64,000 nt of DNA from Thermogladius sp. (GTDB lineage Archaea > Thermoproteota > Thermoprotei_A > Sulfolobales > Desulfurococcaceae). Below, piece by piece: positions 26,066-34,119 of this stretch (positions within the stretch are counted from its first letter, which is position 1; each line of letters begins with the position of its first letter). The DNA lies in NCBI GenBank assembly GCA_022759365.1, contig JAEMPJ010000001.1, positions 1 through 64,000 on the forward strand, given 5' to 3'. The translations under genes were made by a program, and so were the position numbers. The notes beneath the pieces were generated by a model that saw only the letters and a list, made by a program, of their open reading frames with translations, ran no database searches and had not been told where the DNA came from.

Positions 26066-26401
26066 TCACTTTGTGCCCGCTTGGTCAACGGTCTTATCCA
26101 GCCAGCCCAAGTAATCTTCTCCGCCGGCTATAACCGGTAAGGCTATTATCTCCGGGACTTTATAGGAGTGTAGTTCTCTGATCGTCTTCTCAACCGCCTC
26201 CAGTTTATCCTGCCTCGTCTTCGCTATTACCAGAGCCTCAACCGCCTCCTCGATCGCGCCCTGCCACCAGTAGATGCTTTTCACATCCCTAACGATGTTA
26301 ACGCAGGCGACAAGCCTCTTCTCCAAGAGACCTCTAGCTATCCTCTCAGCCTCTTCAACACTTGAGGTAGTGGTCAGTACGATGACCCACCCTCCCTTCA
26401 A
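26066..26401 (-). CDS. cutA: Divalent-cation tolerance protein CutA
   Basis: A 111-residue trimeric CutA1 protein. VIVLTTTSSVEEAERIARGL opens the fold; RLVACVNIV and YWWQGAIEEAVEALVIAKT are the family core, ending with HSYKVPEIIALPV. CutA proteins bind divalent metals, but the physiological role remains unsettled. It starts at TTG 26401, immediately after a C/D-box RNA candidate in its leader. A TATA-like GTTATAAAATAG on the minus strand near 26457-26468 could drive it. Confidence 0.93.
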   Translation of the reverse strand: MKGGWVIVLTTTSSVEEAERIARGLLEKRLVACVNIVRDVKSIYWWQGAIEEAVEALVIAKTRQDKLEAVEKTIRELHSYKVPEIIALPVIAGGEDYLGWLDKTVDQAGTK

Positions 26402-26404
26402 ATA

Positions 26405-26457
26405 GATCAGCCCTGGGGGCCGCTCATCAAGTCGCCGGTAATACCATTCATCACTAT
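26405..26457 (-). ncRNA. C/D-box sRNA candidate with 16S 530-loop guide
   Basis: On the minus strand: box C GTGATGA (26454-26448), a 12-nt guide ATGGTATTACCG, a weak D' GCGA, box C' TTGATGA (26430-26424), a 13-nt guide and box D CTGA (26410-26407). The first guide is complementary over 11 nt to CGGTAATACCA, the universally conserved 530 loop of 16S rRNA. The plus-five rule would place a 2'-O-methyl near A532 (E. coli numbering). The A-box at 26457-26468 is too close to be its promoter, so it may be processed from the cutA leader or from the upstream gene's transcript. Confidence 0.5.
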
Positions 26458-26470
26458 TTTATAACCCTAT

Positions 26471-26755
26471 TCAATCCACTACTTTTATATTCTCAATAGC
26501 TTTATTCTGCCTGGCAAAACCTATGTATATGTTGATTATCCTTATACTCTGGAAAACCTCTTCATCCAGGAAGCAACCCGATTCAACAATACTCCCATCA
26601 AAGAGCTCTAGCTTAATCTTCTTAAACCTCTTCTTCCCACTACACTCCTCAATCCACGCCTTCACTGCTAAACCCCACATCGCTAGAGACTCCAGGGTGC
26701 GTAGATGGCAATTCTTCCAGCATGTCACATAAGTCTGGACTAGGTCGCTAGGCAT
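26471..26755 (-). CDS. Hypothetical protein
   Basis: A 94-residue protein with four cysteines, two of them in TCWKNC near residues 11-16, and a charged centre. ATG 26755 is favoured over the GTG nine bases upstream because an A-box AGTTTAAGTC on the minus strand near 26771-26780 predicts a leaderless start there. No family is recognised. It is divergent from the ESCRT-III gene. Confidence 0.5.
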   Translation of the reverse strand: MPSDLVQTYVTCWKNCHLRTLESLAMWGLAVKAWIEECSGKKRFKKIKLELFDGSIVESGCFLDEEVFQSIRIINIYIGFARQNKAIENIKVVD

Positions 26756-26885
26756 ATAACACACCCTTGAGACTTAAACTATCGTTGAAGCATAATAAAA
26801 AGACAGCTTCATGGTGTGATGTCCCTTAATCCCCTTCTTTATAAACTAACCCAAGTCCATTCAGTGTCTGGAACCGGTGAGTTAG

Positions 26886-27530
26886 ATGGGTGCGGGCTGG
26901 AACTGGAATAAAGAGCAGGAGTCTATTGGGGAGAAGTTGAAGAAGTGGTTCAACCCGGATAAGGAGCCTCTTGAGAAGAAGACTATAATGGCGCAATACA
27001 GGTTGAAGACCGCTATATCGAGGATAAGCAACTATGTTGAGAAGCTGAACGAGAGGGATAGAGAGCTATTCAACAATGTCGTTGAAGCACTAATGCAGAG
27101 GGATGAGAGGAGGGCCAAGATCTACGCTAAGGAAGTAGCTGAGATCAGAAAAGTTGCTAAACAGTTGCTCACCGTCCAGTATGCGCTAGAACACGCTGCG
27201 TTAAAGCTCGAGACCTTCCTGATATACGGCGGCGCTGTCAACGAGGTTGGGCCTGTAATAGGCGTCATGAGGCAGGCCCTTGGAATACTCAAGAGCGTTG
27301 CGCCGGACATCTGGATCGACCTGCAATACGCTGTGAGAGAGTTGGAGACCGCTATGGGAAGCTCCATCGTGGATGTTTCAACGGACATTGACAGCGGGCT
27401 GGACAGCGAGGCAAGGAAGATATTCGAGGAGGCTAGAGTTATAGCTGAGCAGAAAGTGAAGGAGAAGTTTGCCGAGCTACCTAAATCGATTGCTACACCA
27501 GAAGCAGAGCAGGGTAAGGCTACTTCCTAA
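26886..27530 (+). CDS. ESCRT-III (Snf7/CdvB-like) protein
   Basis: A 214-residue protein that is helical and highly charged throughout. LKTAISRISNYVEKLNERD and the later QYALEHAALKLETFLIYGG and MRQALGILKSVAPDIW segments match the Snf7 core of crenarchaeal CdvB proteins. These polymerise on membranes for cell division and vesicle budding. The winged-helix CdvA-binding tail of the main CdvB is absent, so this is a CdvB paralogue (CdvB1/B2 type). CdvA and CdvC are not in the window. The A-box CTTTATAAAC (26838-26847) and GGTGAG precede ATG 26886. Confidence 0.87.
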   Translation: MGAGWNWNKEQESIGEKLKKWFNPDKEPLEKKTIMAQYRLKTAISRISNYVEKLNERDRELFNNVVEALMQRDERRAKIYAKEVAEIRKVAKQLLTVQYALEHAALKLETFLIYGGAVNEVGPVIGVMRQALGILKSVAPDIWIDLQYAVRELETAMGSSIVDVSTDIDSGLDSEARKIFEEARVIAEQKVKEKFAELPKSIATPEAEQGKATS

Positions 27531-27543
27531 AGTTGAGCCCCAG

Positions 27544-28074
27544 TTACTTGATTTTTTGACTTAATACACTTATACAGTCTGATACGCTTTTCTGAATAAT
27601 CCTCCCAGCTACTTTCAGCTCATCGAACTTGCTCCCATACTCGTCTATTGAAGCAGGGTTGAACTTCAGCTCGCCGGCCCTGAACTTGACTGAGACTCCT
27701 TCAGGAGATATCTGTATAATGCTTCCCCGGGCTCTTACTATTAGGCTTGAGGAGCCGGCGTCAAATGATATTATTGTCTGCCTAGGTTTAATCTTCAACA
27801 GTGTAAACTTACTGTCGTGTAATGTAAGATACGTGTTTTGAGCGAGTACAACGATGTTCTTATCCTCTTCTATCCCACCAACCTTGTTCTTTACCGTGTC
27901 GAGGAATTCCTTAAGTCCGTTGAGCGAGCTGTAGAGGCTTGAGGCTATTGAGACTTCTCGGGCATCCAGCTCCTTCGACCTCGACAGCACGTTGGAGTCT
28001 ATCCGCTGGAGGATAGTGTCCAGGAGTTTAATGGATTGATCGAATAAGCGTTGGATTTGGGACATAGTGTTCAC
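27544..28074 (-). CDS. Hypothetical coiled-coil plus beta-domain protein
   Basis: A 176-residue protein with an N-terminal helical/coiled-coil half (about 1-65) and a beta-rich middle (about 75-135), closing with another helix. No family is recognised. It is convergent with the ESCRT-III gene, 13 bp away, and follows the AIR-synthase-like gene by 14 bp, so it is likely cotranscribed with that gene. GTG 28074 or ATG 28065 may be the start. Confidence 0.6.
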   Translation of the reverse strand: MNTMSQIQRLFDQSIKLLDTILQRIDSNVLSRSKELDAREVSIASSLYSSLNGLKEFLDTVKNKVGGIEEDKNIVVLAQNTYLTLHDSKFTLLKIKPRQTIISFDAGSSSLIVRARGSIIQISPEGVSVKFRAGELKFNPASIDEYGSKFDELKVAGRIIQKSVSDCISVLSQKIK

Positions 28075-28088
28075 TCTAAGCCACGTAA

Positions 28089-29105
28089 TTACCCGAACAG
28101 CTTATAAATCTCATCAACCACGTCTTTGTCAACTCTCTCCACGGGACTACCTCTAGACCTGACCTCGACGACGGGGTTCTCGCTGTAAGCCTCTACTCTC
28201 CCAGCTATACTGTACATTACTCCACGGCCGGCCAGAACTTCCTCCACATCCCTTATCTTCCCGGGCGGAACTGATGCAATGAAGCAACCGCTACTGAGGA
28301 GTTTAAACGGGTTTAAGCCCATGGCCCCAGCTATCGCGGCCACAGTCTCGTCGACACCTACCACGCTTAGGTCTACTGTAACGTTGACACGGCTAGCGAC
28401 AGACAACTCTCTCAGAGCCTGAAGAAGCCCGCCTTCCGTCGCATCATGCATTGAGTTCACGAAGGGGGCTATCGAGAGCGCTGTCTTAACAATGCTTATC
28501 TCCCTGATAAAGCCCCTAGCCTTCTCGATCACGTCCTCGCCGACACCTCTACGAGCGAGCTCCTCGCGGAAGTCCCAGGCTATGAGGCTCGCGCCCTCGC
28601 CTCCAACCCTCCCCACCACCACTATGTAGTCACCGGGCTCAGCCCCGGAGGTCGAGATGAATCTACCTGTCGAGTACCCTATTGCGGTAACCGAGATTAT
28701 AGGTCTCTGAAGGTAGGGTGTGACCTCAGTATGCCCTCCCACAACAACACCGGAGACCTCGCGGGCCGCCTCCCCCATGTCCCTGAAAATCTCCTCGACA
28801 TCGCTCATATCCATACCAGGAGGTAGGAGGACGACGGGTAGGAAGAATCTCGGCTGAACCCCCCTCACGGCGATGTCATTAGCGGCCACGTGAATAGCAT
28901 ACCAGCCTATCCTCCACTTGGCTGTCGTGATCGGGTCGCTGTGAACCACCAGGAACCCGTCTTTGAACCTTATAACCGCGGCGTCCTCCCCCTGTTTAGG
29001 GCCCACGACTAGATCCACATCTTCCACGGGCATTTCCTCTATAAGCCTGCCCAACACGCTCCACGGGAGTTTTCCCCCAGTCGTCTTCGACAAATCCAAC
29101 ACCAT
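28089..29105 (-). CDS. AIR-synthase-related protein (HypE/PurM fold)
   Basis: A 338-residue protein of the PurM superfamily with GEDAAVIRFKDGFLVVHSDPI near residues 39-59 and MHDATEGGLLQALRELS near 227-243, the signature glycine-rich nucleotide-binding segments. Superfamily members include PurM, HypE, ThiL and SelD, all ATP-dependent. The HypE C-terminal cysteine is not present, and the sequence fits the uncharacterised archaeal AIR-synthase-related group best. It follows the zinc-finger gene by 6 bp and is probably coexpressed with it. Confidence 0.8.
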   Translation of the reverse strand: MVLDLSKTTGGKLPWSVLGRLIEEMPVEDVDLVVGPKQGEDAAVIRFKDGFLVVHSDPITTAKWRIGWYAIHVAANDIAVRGVQPRFFLPVVLLPPGMDMSDVEEIFRDMGEAAREVSGVVVGGHTEVTPYLQRPIISVTAIGYSTGRFISTSGAEPGDYIVVVGRVGGEGASLIAWDFREELARRGVGEDVIEKARGFIREISIVKTALSIAPFVNSMHDATEGGLLQALRELSVASRVNVTVDLSVVGVDETVAAIAGAMGLNPFKLLSSGCFIASVPPGKIRDVEEVLAGRGVMYSIAGRVEAYSENPVVEVRSRGSPVERVDKDVVDEIYKLFG

Positions 29106-29111
29106 TAATTC

Positions 29112-29420
29112 TCATCGAAGCCTGAATCTTAATTTCTTAGCGGTAACCCCCAGCCCAATTTTACCAGCGCACTCCCTGCAGACATACGATACAGGCGTCT
29201 CCTCTATCAAGCAGTCCTCACAACCAACCCTGCCGCACACCCTGCAGTACCCTATGCCCGGCTTCTCCCCGCAGATCTCGCACATGGTGCTAGAACACAC
29301 AAGGCACATGTTCTTCTCAGAGTCGAAGTCGTCCTCACATACAAACCTACCGCACACCGGGCACTTCACTACAGCCCGGTTCAAGCCGCATATCTCGCAG
29401 ACATGATACTCCTCGTTCAT
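29112..29420 (-). CDS. Cys-rich zinc-binding protein
   Basis: A 102-residue protein with four to five CxxC pairs: CEIC, CPVC, CLVC, CEIC, CRVC and CREC, each followed by partner cysteines. The pattern suggests at least three zinc-binding knuckles related to B-box or HIT-type fingers. Such proteins usually mediate RNA or protein contacts; no partner is shown. It is the first gene of a unit with the AIR-synthase-like and coiled-coil genes. Confidence 0.72.
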   Translation of the reverse strand: MNEEYHVCEICGLNRAVVKCPVCGRFVCEDDFDSEKNMCLVCSSTMCEICGEKPGIGYCRVCGRVGCEDCLIEETPVSYVCRECAGKIGLGVTAKKLRFRLR

Positions 29421-29500
29421 TTAATTCAAGCCATATTTGCTTTGGCTTGGAAACTATATTTACAGCCCGGATTTTATGCATCCTAGAAATGGGTGTTGTA

Positions 29501-29665
29501 GTGGGCCTGAGGATAAAGATCGTTGGATGCCTAGACGTAGTTGTGGAGGATCCCGAGAAGGCGCTTAAGGTGCTTCTCCTGGGGCTCGACTCCTGTCAAT
29601 CCACCAGGATTTATATTGAGGAAGTAACCCCGCCTGAAGCCTCTCAGGGTGGTTCAACCCCGTAG
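29501..29665 (+). CDS. Small hypothetical protein
   Basis: A frame of 54 residues starting MGLRIKIVGCLDVVVEDPEKALKV has regular alternating beta/alpha character. The A-box ATTTTATGC (29470-29478) predicts transcription from about 29500, giving a leaderless GTG start at 29501; ATG 29489 in the same frame is the other choice. The 3' end overlaps the convergent TatD gene by 22 bp. It may be real, but is short. Confidence 0.4.
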   Translation: MGLRIKIVGCLDVVVEDPEKALKVLLLGLDSCQSTRIYIEEVTPPEASQGGSTP

Positions 29666-30498
29666 TATTCTACGATATTGTCCACCAAGACCCTGCCCGC
29701 AACCCCCTCCTCTATTACACCCGTTTTAACTAGCCTGGTGAAGACCCTGGCTATTTCCCATGGGTAAGATGAGACTCCAGGCCTCTCATTGTCGTCTATG
29801 TAGTCCGACTCGACGAGGATTAGACCTGGGAGGCGGATTATCTCAGGGATCTCCTGTTTTACTGGTACTGAGATGGGGAGGCCGTATTCGACACAGGGTT
29901 GAGCTGTATGCTTGCTCGCGTGGTGTACTAAAACCAGTTTTCTCTTCACGCCGACCAATTCTGTAATCTTGCTTAACAAGTGACAGGTGGGCCAGCCCGA
30001 CTGGTCTAGGTGGAGGTGGACTACGACGTCTAGATCCCTGGCCAGCTCCAGGGCCCTGATCATAATGCTCTCCGCCACGGATATCCTCGCGTACGATGTC
30101 CCGTAGTGTTGCCTGCCCACTTCCCCTATACCGTCTATTACGCCCTCCCTGATCTTGGATTCTATCAGCTTCAACACGCGTTCAGCCAGGTCATACACCT
30201 CCCTAATCGTCAAACCCATCTTATTGTACTCGTCGACTTCAGCTGGGTGGAAGCCCGCCATGGTCTTCACCTTAATACCCTTATCCCTTAAAGCCCTCGC
30301 CTGGGAGGCAAGTATGTTGATCGCCTTCTCGAAAGACTCTAGCGTGGGCTTATCCAAGCCGTAGTGGTATGGTGGTAGACCCACGAGCCCGGCGAACCAG
30401 AAGCCCTCCCGCGCGAGCTTTTCCCCGACACGCTCGGCACCCAACCCCTTAACTGGGTTTAGGTGCAGGTGCGCGTCGCTGAACAACACTTCCCTCAC
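29644..30498 (-). CDS. TatD-related metal-dependent hydrolase
   Basis: A 284-residue TIM-barrel amidohydrolase. The metal motif DAHLHL is at residues 8-13, GIGEVGRQHYG near 123-133 carries the bridging Glu, VVHLHLDQSG near 158-167 and LVHHASKH near 189-196 supply further His ligands, and VESDYIDD near 230 the final Asp. TatD enzymes are 3' exonucleases or related hydrolases; this archaeal branch is not biochemically defined to my knowledge. It is divergent from the RHH-domain gene. Confidence 0.85.
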   Translation of the reverse strand: MREVLFSDAHLHLNPVKGLGAERVGEKLAREGFWFAGLVGLPPYHYGLDKPTLESFEKAINILASQARALRDKGIKVKTMAGFHPAEVDEYNKMGLTIREVYDLAERVLKLIESKIREGVIDGIGEVGRQHYGTSYARISVAESIMIRALELARDLDVVVHLHLDQSGWPTCHLLSKITELVGVKRKLVLVHHASKHTAQPCVEYGLPISVPVKQEIPEIIRLPGLILVESDYIDDNERPGVSSYPWEIARVFTRLVKTGVIEEGVAGRVLVDNIVEYYGVEPP

Positions 30499-30568
30499 CT
30501 GGCATTGTGTTAAAATCCTTGTAAAGCGATATTATAGGTAAACGCGCTTAAAACAGGGGTCTACGTTT

Positions 30569-31243
30569 TTGGGCGAGAAGAAGAGGCCTATCACAATATA
30601 TTTGGATGAAGACCTGTTTAGAGAGCTGACTAGTTTATCCGAGAAGGAGGGCGCGCCCTCGGTCTCGGATTTTATAGTGAAGATAATCAAGGAAAAAATC
30701 AGCGGGGTCGAGAAGCCGGTATTCGATGAAAGCTTGAAATCCAGGATTACTAGGATTGTCCAGGATGAGGTGAACAAGCACCTTCAAGTAGTTGAGATGT
30801 TGAGAAGGCAGATCGCGGAGCTTTATGAGAAGGTTGACGCCCTATCCGCTACAATCGAGGAGCTCAAGTCTAAAACCCCTGAAACCACCGAAGCACGTAG
30901 AGAGAAAAAGAAGACGGGTATGGAAAGGCTGAAGGAGGAGGGGGTTGTCTTCGAGAGTAACTTGCCGAAGAAGTTGAACAGGGACGCGTTCTTCAACTAC
31001 TTGAGACGGGAGGGCGCGATCGTAATTGAGACGTCGAAGGAGAGGATCGCTGTCGACCCCGAGTTTTGGAGAGATTTTGAGGTCAAACTCTTCGAGAAGG
31101 CTAACACTAACAACGAGGAGGATCTGAAGAAGATTTTAGGGGATAAAGGTTTTATGCTTTTCACTAAACTACGTGATGATAACCAGGTCATATTCGATTC
31201 GTCATCCAGGAAGTGGAGGAATCTTATAAACGTAGTGGGGTAG
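30569..31243 (+). CDS. Ribbon-helix-helix plus coiled-coil protein
   Basis: A 224-residue protein. Residues 5-45 (PITIYLDEDLFRELTSLSEK and following) match a CopG-type ribbon-helix-helix DNA-binding domain. A coiled coil occupies about 60-105, a Lys/Glu linker follows, and residues 125-224 form an unassigned C-terminal domain. It starts at TTG 30569 with an A-box ATATTATAGG near 30530-30539. The nuclease gene follows 5 bp downstream, and the glycosyltransferase gene overlaps that. A DNA- or RNA-binding regulator is likely. Confidence 0.68.
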   Translation: MGEKKRPITIYLDEDLFRELTSLSEKEGAPSVSDFIVKIIKEKISGVEKPVFDESLKSRITRIVQDEVNKHLQVVEMLRRQIAELYEKVDALSATIEELKSKTPETTEARREKKKTGMERLKEEGVVFESNLPKKLNRDAFFNYLRREGAIVIETSKERIAVDPEFWRDFEVKLFEKANTNNEEDLKKILGDKGFMLFTKLRDDNQVIFDSSSRKWRNLINVVG

Positions 31244-31248
31244 CGTAG

Positions 31249-32313
31249 TTGTCGCAGAGGATGAACGGTCTTGTCGGGTGGCTTTCTAAGAACATCAACA
31301 TTGACAAGACTACGAAGTCGATCTCCATTGGAAGATACTATGCTGTAGATGGGTTTTCGCCTAAACCCATTCGGGTTGTAACGCACATACATAGCGACCA
31401 CTTAATGGGGCTTAAAGACAGTTTGAGGTTCTCCAGCTTTATAGTGGGGACACCTCTAACCCTCGACCTCATAGAAGAGATAGCATTACAGGATAGCGAG
31501 TCACGCGACCTGTTTAAGGCAAAGAAAAAGCCGTTGAACTACGGTGAGAAGCTAGAGTTCTACGACTCCACACTCACGCTATTGGAGAACGACCATACGT
31601 TTGGGGCATGCCAGGTCATGATAGAGGTTGACGGTGTTAGAGTGGGTTATACAGGTGACATAAAACTAGGGGGTAAAACAAGGATCATGAAGGATCTAGA
31701 CGTGTTGATAATAGAATCAACGTACGGGTCGCCAAGGTATAGGAGGCCTTTCAAGCAGAGTGTCCACGAAATACTCCTTGACACTGTAAGGTATGGATTA
31801 AGAAAGTATGGTGTAGTCCACATCTACGGTTACCACGGGAAGCTACAGGAGGTCATGGTCTACCTTAGAAGCAATGGCATTGACGTCCCGTTCCTAATGT
31901 CGGAGAACGTTTTCCGCGCTACTAGGATCCTTGAGAAACACCATATCCTGATCGGCAACTTCTACAGGGAAAGGGAGAAAAATAGCTTCGAGCAATATGT
32001 GCTGTTTAAACATTTCAACCAGGCGAAATATCGTAGGATCGACGGCAGCGTCCTAAACATAATTCTAAGTGGATGGGAGTTCGAGAATCCTGGTAGGAGG
32101 GTTGATGAGCACACTTGGTTGATCGCTCTAAGCGACCACGCCGATTTCGATGACCTGATCACCTACGTTGAAAAATCTAGTCCACAGATCGTCGTCATAG
32201 ATGCGTCGAGGGATGGCGAGCCTTTTGAGCTAGCTGAAGAGCTCGTGAGGAGGGGTTTCATCGCGTTCGTCCTTCCACCTAAAGGTGATGGGAACCATGC
32301 TGGCTTTAGTTAG
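31249..32313 (+). CDS. Metallo-beta-lactamase-fold nuclease
   Basis: A 354-residue MBL-fold protein with the metal-binding motif THIHSDH at residues 45-51, ENDHTFG near 114-120 and GYTGDIK near 133-139 as further ligand segments, and ALSDHADFDDL near 287-297. It resembles archaeal exonucleases of the RNA/DNA-processing MBL family (SNM1/CPSF-like layout) rather than hydrolases of small molecules. TTG 31249 is the start. The upstream RHH protein and this nuclease appear to be one transcriptional unit. Confidence 0.82.
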   Translation: MSQRMNGLVGWLSKNINIDKTTKSISIGRYYAVDGFSPKPIRVVTHIHSDHLMGLKDSLRFSSFIVGTPLTLDLIEEIALQDSESRDLFKAKKKPLNYGEKLEFYDSTLTLLENDHTFGACQVMIEVDGVRVGYTGDIKLGGKTRIMKDLDVLIIESTYGSPRYRRPFKQSVHEILLDTVRYGLRKYGVVHIYGYHGKLQEVMVYLRSNGIDVPFLMSENVFRATRILEKHHILIGNFYREREKNSFEQYVLFKHFNQAKYRRIDGSVLNIILSGWEFENPGRRVDEHTWLIALSDHADFDDLITYVEKSSPQIVVIDASRDGEPFELAEELVRRGFIAFVLPPKGDGNHAGFS

Positions 32314-33397
32314 GCACCACATGATCGGTTCTCTTCTGATGGGGCCCGGGGGCTCGGAATACGTCTCGCTGGAGACGGCTATCGCGTTGAAGAAAGCTGG
32401 TTTCGAAGTCTACCTGGACTCGCTTGGTGTGAGGACTTTTGACAAACTTGTATCGTTGAGCGAATTCTATGGTTTAAGCTACGAAGAAATCTCAGATATA
32501 GGCCTAGGCTACCCTGATGAGAAGGTAGATATTGTGATCAACACAAGCGGGGACGTGCTCTCCGGTAGAAGCCAGGTGGTCTACCTCCACTACCCCTCCT
32601 TCCTCGAGGTCAACACCTACTATCCTGCTGTGAAGGGGTTCGCCAGAGCTTTGGGCAACTTGTACTCTCTACTCAACAGTCTGTTCTTCCCCCTCTACAT
32701 CAAATACACAAGGGTTTTCATAGCAAACTCCAGTTTGACGGCATGGTTCTTCAATAAAGTTTACGGTGTAGAGCCGGTTATAGTGTATCCTCCCGTGAAC
32801 CTAGATGATATAATCGGTGAAGAGCCTCTGGGCTTTAAGGATAGGGATCCCAGGATATTGATCATATCAAGGTTTTCCCCCGAGAAGAATTTGGAGAAAG
32901 CTGTCTCAATAGGAAAAATAGTTAAAGAACGCAAGCTGAACATGGAGATAGTGATAGCCGGCTCATTCTCAGAGATGAATGGATGGTATTTGAAGAAGAT
33001 TATCAATGAAATCGAGGAGAACAACCTAGGTGACATTGTAACATTGAGGCTAAACATCTCGAGGAAAGAGCTTGTAAAGCTATACAAGACATCCCTCCTC
33101 TACGTGCATCTCACACCAATGGAGCACTTCGGGATCTCAATTGTCGAGTCCATGGCCGCGGGGACGCCCACAATAATCCCGAGGAACAGTGGGGCGTGGA
33201 TCGACATAGTTGGCGGAAACCCTGAGATAAGCCTGCCATACTCCGACTTGAATGAACTAATAGAACACGTCGTGAGGATTACGAAGGATGAAGAGTTGTG
33301 GAGGAAAATAAGCTTTAACGCAAGGCTTAAGAGCCTGAGCTTCAGCAGGTACAGGTATCACGAGGAGATATCGAATATAGTGAGGAAACTAGTCTAG
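32285..33397 (+). CDS. GT4-family glycosyltransferase
   Basis: A retaining glycosyltransferase of about 369 residues. The N-terminal half begins GPGGSEYVSLETAIAL, typical of GT4 acceptor domains. The C-terminal Rossmann domain has RFSPEKNLEKA and the E280-x7-E288 motif in EHFGISIVE, followed by AAGTPTIIPRNSG. It transfers a sugar from a nucleotide-sugar donor, probably onto a lipid-linked or protein glycan. It overlaps the 3' end of the nuclease gene by 29 bp in another frame; ATG 32288 is as likely as GTG 32285. Confidence 0.88.
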   Translation: MMGTMLALVRHHMIGSLLMGPGGSEYVSLETAIALKKAGFEVYLDSLGVRTFDKLVSLSEFYGLSYEEISDIGLGYPDEKVDIVINTSGDVLSGRSQVVYLHYPSFLEVNTYYPAVKGFARALGNLYSLLNSLFFPLYIKYTRVFIANSSLTAWFFNKVYGVEPVIVYPPVNLDDIIGEEPLGFKDRDPRILIISRFSPEKNLEKAVSIGKIVKERKLNMEIVIAGSFSEMNGWYLKKIINEIEENNLGDIVTLRLNISRKELVKLYKTSLLYVHLTPMEHFGISIVESMAAGTPTIIPRNSGAWIDIVGGNPEISLPYSDLNELIEHVVRITKDEELWRKISFNARLKSLSFSRYRYHEEISNIVRKLV

Positions 33398-33470
33398 AGG
33401 CTTGGACACACCGACGGGTTTTCTCAGGCAGGTGCGCTGAAATTATTAAGCAGGACACCTATACAATATA

Positions 33471-33530
33471 GTTGTGATGAGAGATCGCGGGTCTTAGTGG
33501 CCGGAATGCTGAAAAAGAGTCGAGCTGAGA
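33471..33530 (+). ncRNA. C/D-box sRNA candidate
   Basis: Box C GTGATGA (33474-33480), a 12-nt guide GAGATCGCGGGT, D' CTTA, a 9-nt spacer, C' ATGCTGA, a second 12-nt guide AAAAGAGTCGAG (33513-33524) and box D CTGA (33525-33528). Two guides of exactly 12 nt and an A-box AATTATTAAG (33440-33449) placing a start near 33471 favour a real RNA. A T-run follows at 33535, just within the ppa 3' end on the other strand. Targets are not identified. Confidence 0.55.
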
Positions 33531-33531
33531 A

Positions 33532-34062
33532 TCATTTTTTCTTAGCTCTCTCAATGGCGTCCCTAATTCTCTTCAAGGCTTCTTCTCTGCTCTTCCAGGC
33601 TAAAACCTTCACCCATTTACCTTTCTCAAGCTCTTTATAGTGCTGGAAGAAGTGGGCTATCCTCTGCTTCACGATATCCGGGAGGTCTGTGATGTCCTTT
33701 ATATTCTCGAATCTAGCGTCGATCTTCTCGTAGGGTACGGCGACTATCTTCAGATCCCTACCCTTCTCATCCTCTGTCTCCAGAGCCCCTATGGGTCGAA
33801 CCTTAATAACAGAGCCCGGTATCAAGGGGTCCTGCATGTATATTAGAACGTCTACAGGGTCGCCGTCTTCTTCCAGGGTTCCCGGTATGAAACCGTAGTT
33901 GAACGGGTAGACCATGGATGTGAACAGTATTCTGTCGACTTGGAGCACGCCTGTCTCTTTGTCTATCTCGTATTTCACGCCAGTATTCATCGGTATTTCA
34001 ACCACAACATTGACAACCTCAGGTGCCTTATCGCCTGGGCCTATCTTATCGTATATACCCAC
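33532..34062 (-). CDS. ppa: Inorganic pyrophosphatase
   Basis: A 176-residue family I pyrophosphatase. The metal-binding motif EDGDPVDVL is at residues 65-73 with D66, D68 and D71; [11 protein letters not shown] (52-62) precedes it. It hydrolyses pyrophosphate to phosphate in the cytosol, driving biosynthetic reactions. Length is normal. It is monocistronic, with the sRNA candidate ending at its stop codon on the opposite strand. Confidence 0.95.
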   Translation of the reverse strand: MGIYDKIGPGDKAPEVVNVVVEIPMNTGVKYEIDKETGVLQVDRILFTSMVYPFNYGFIPGTLEEDGDPVDVLIYMQDPLIPGSVIKVRPIGALETEDEKGRDLKIVAVPYEKIDARFENIKDITDLPDIVKQRIAHFFQHYKELEKGKWVKVLAWKSREEALKRIRDAIERAKKK

Positions 34063-34119
34063 AGCAGCTCACCAGACTCAACAGTAGCCTGGACGGGAGA
34101 CTTAAATCTAACGGCGCCC

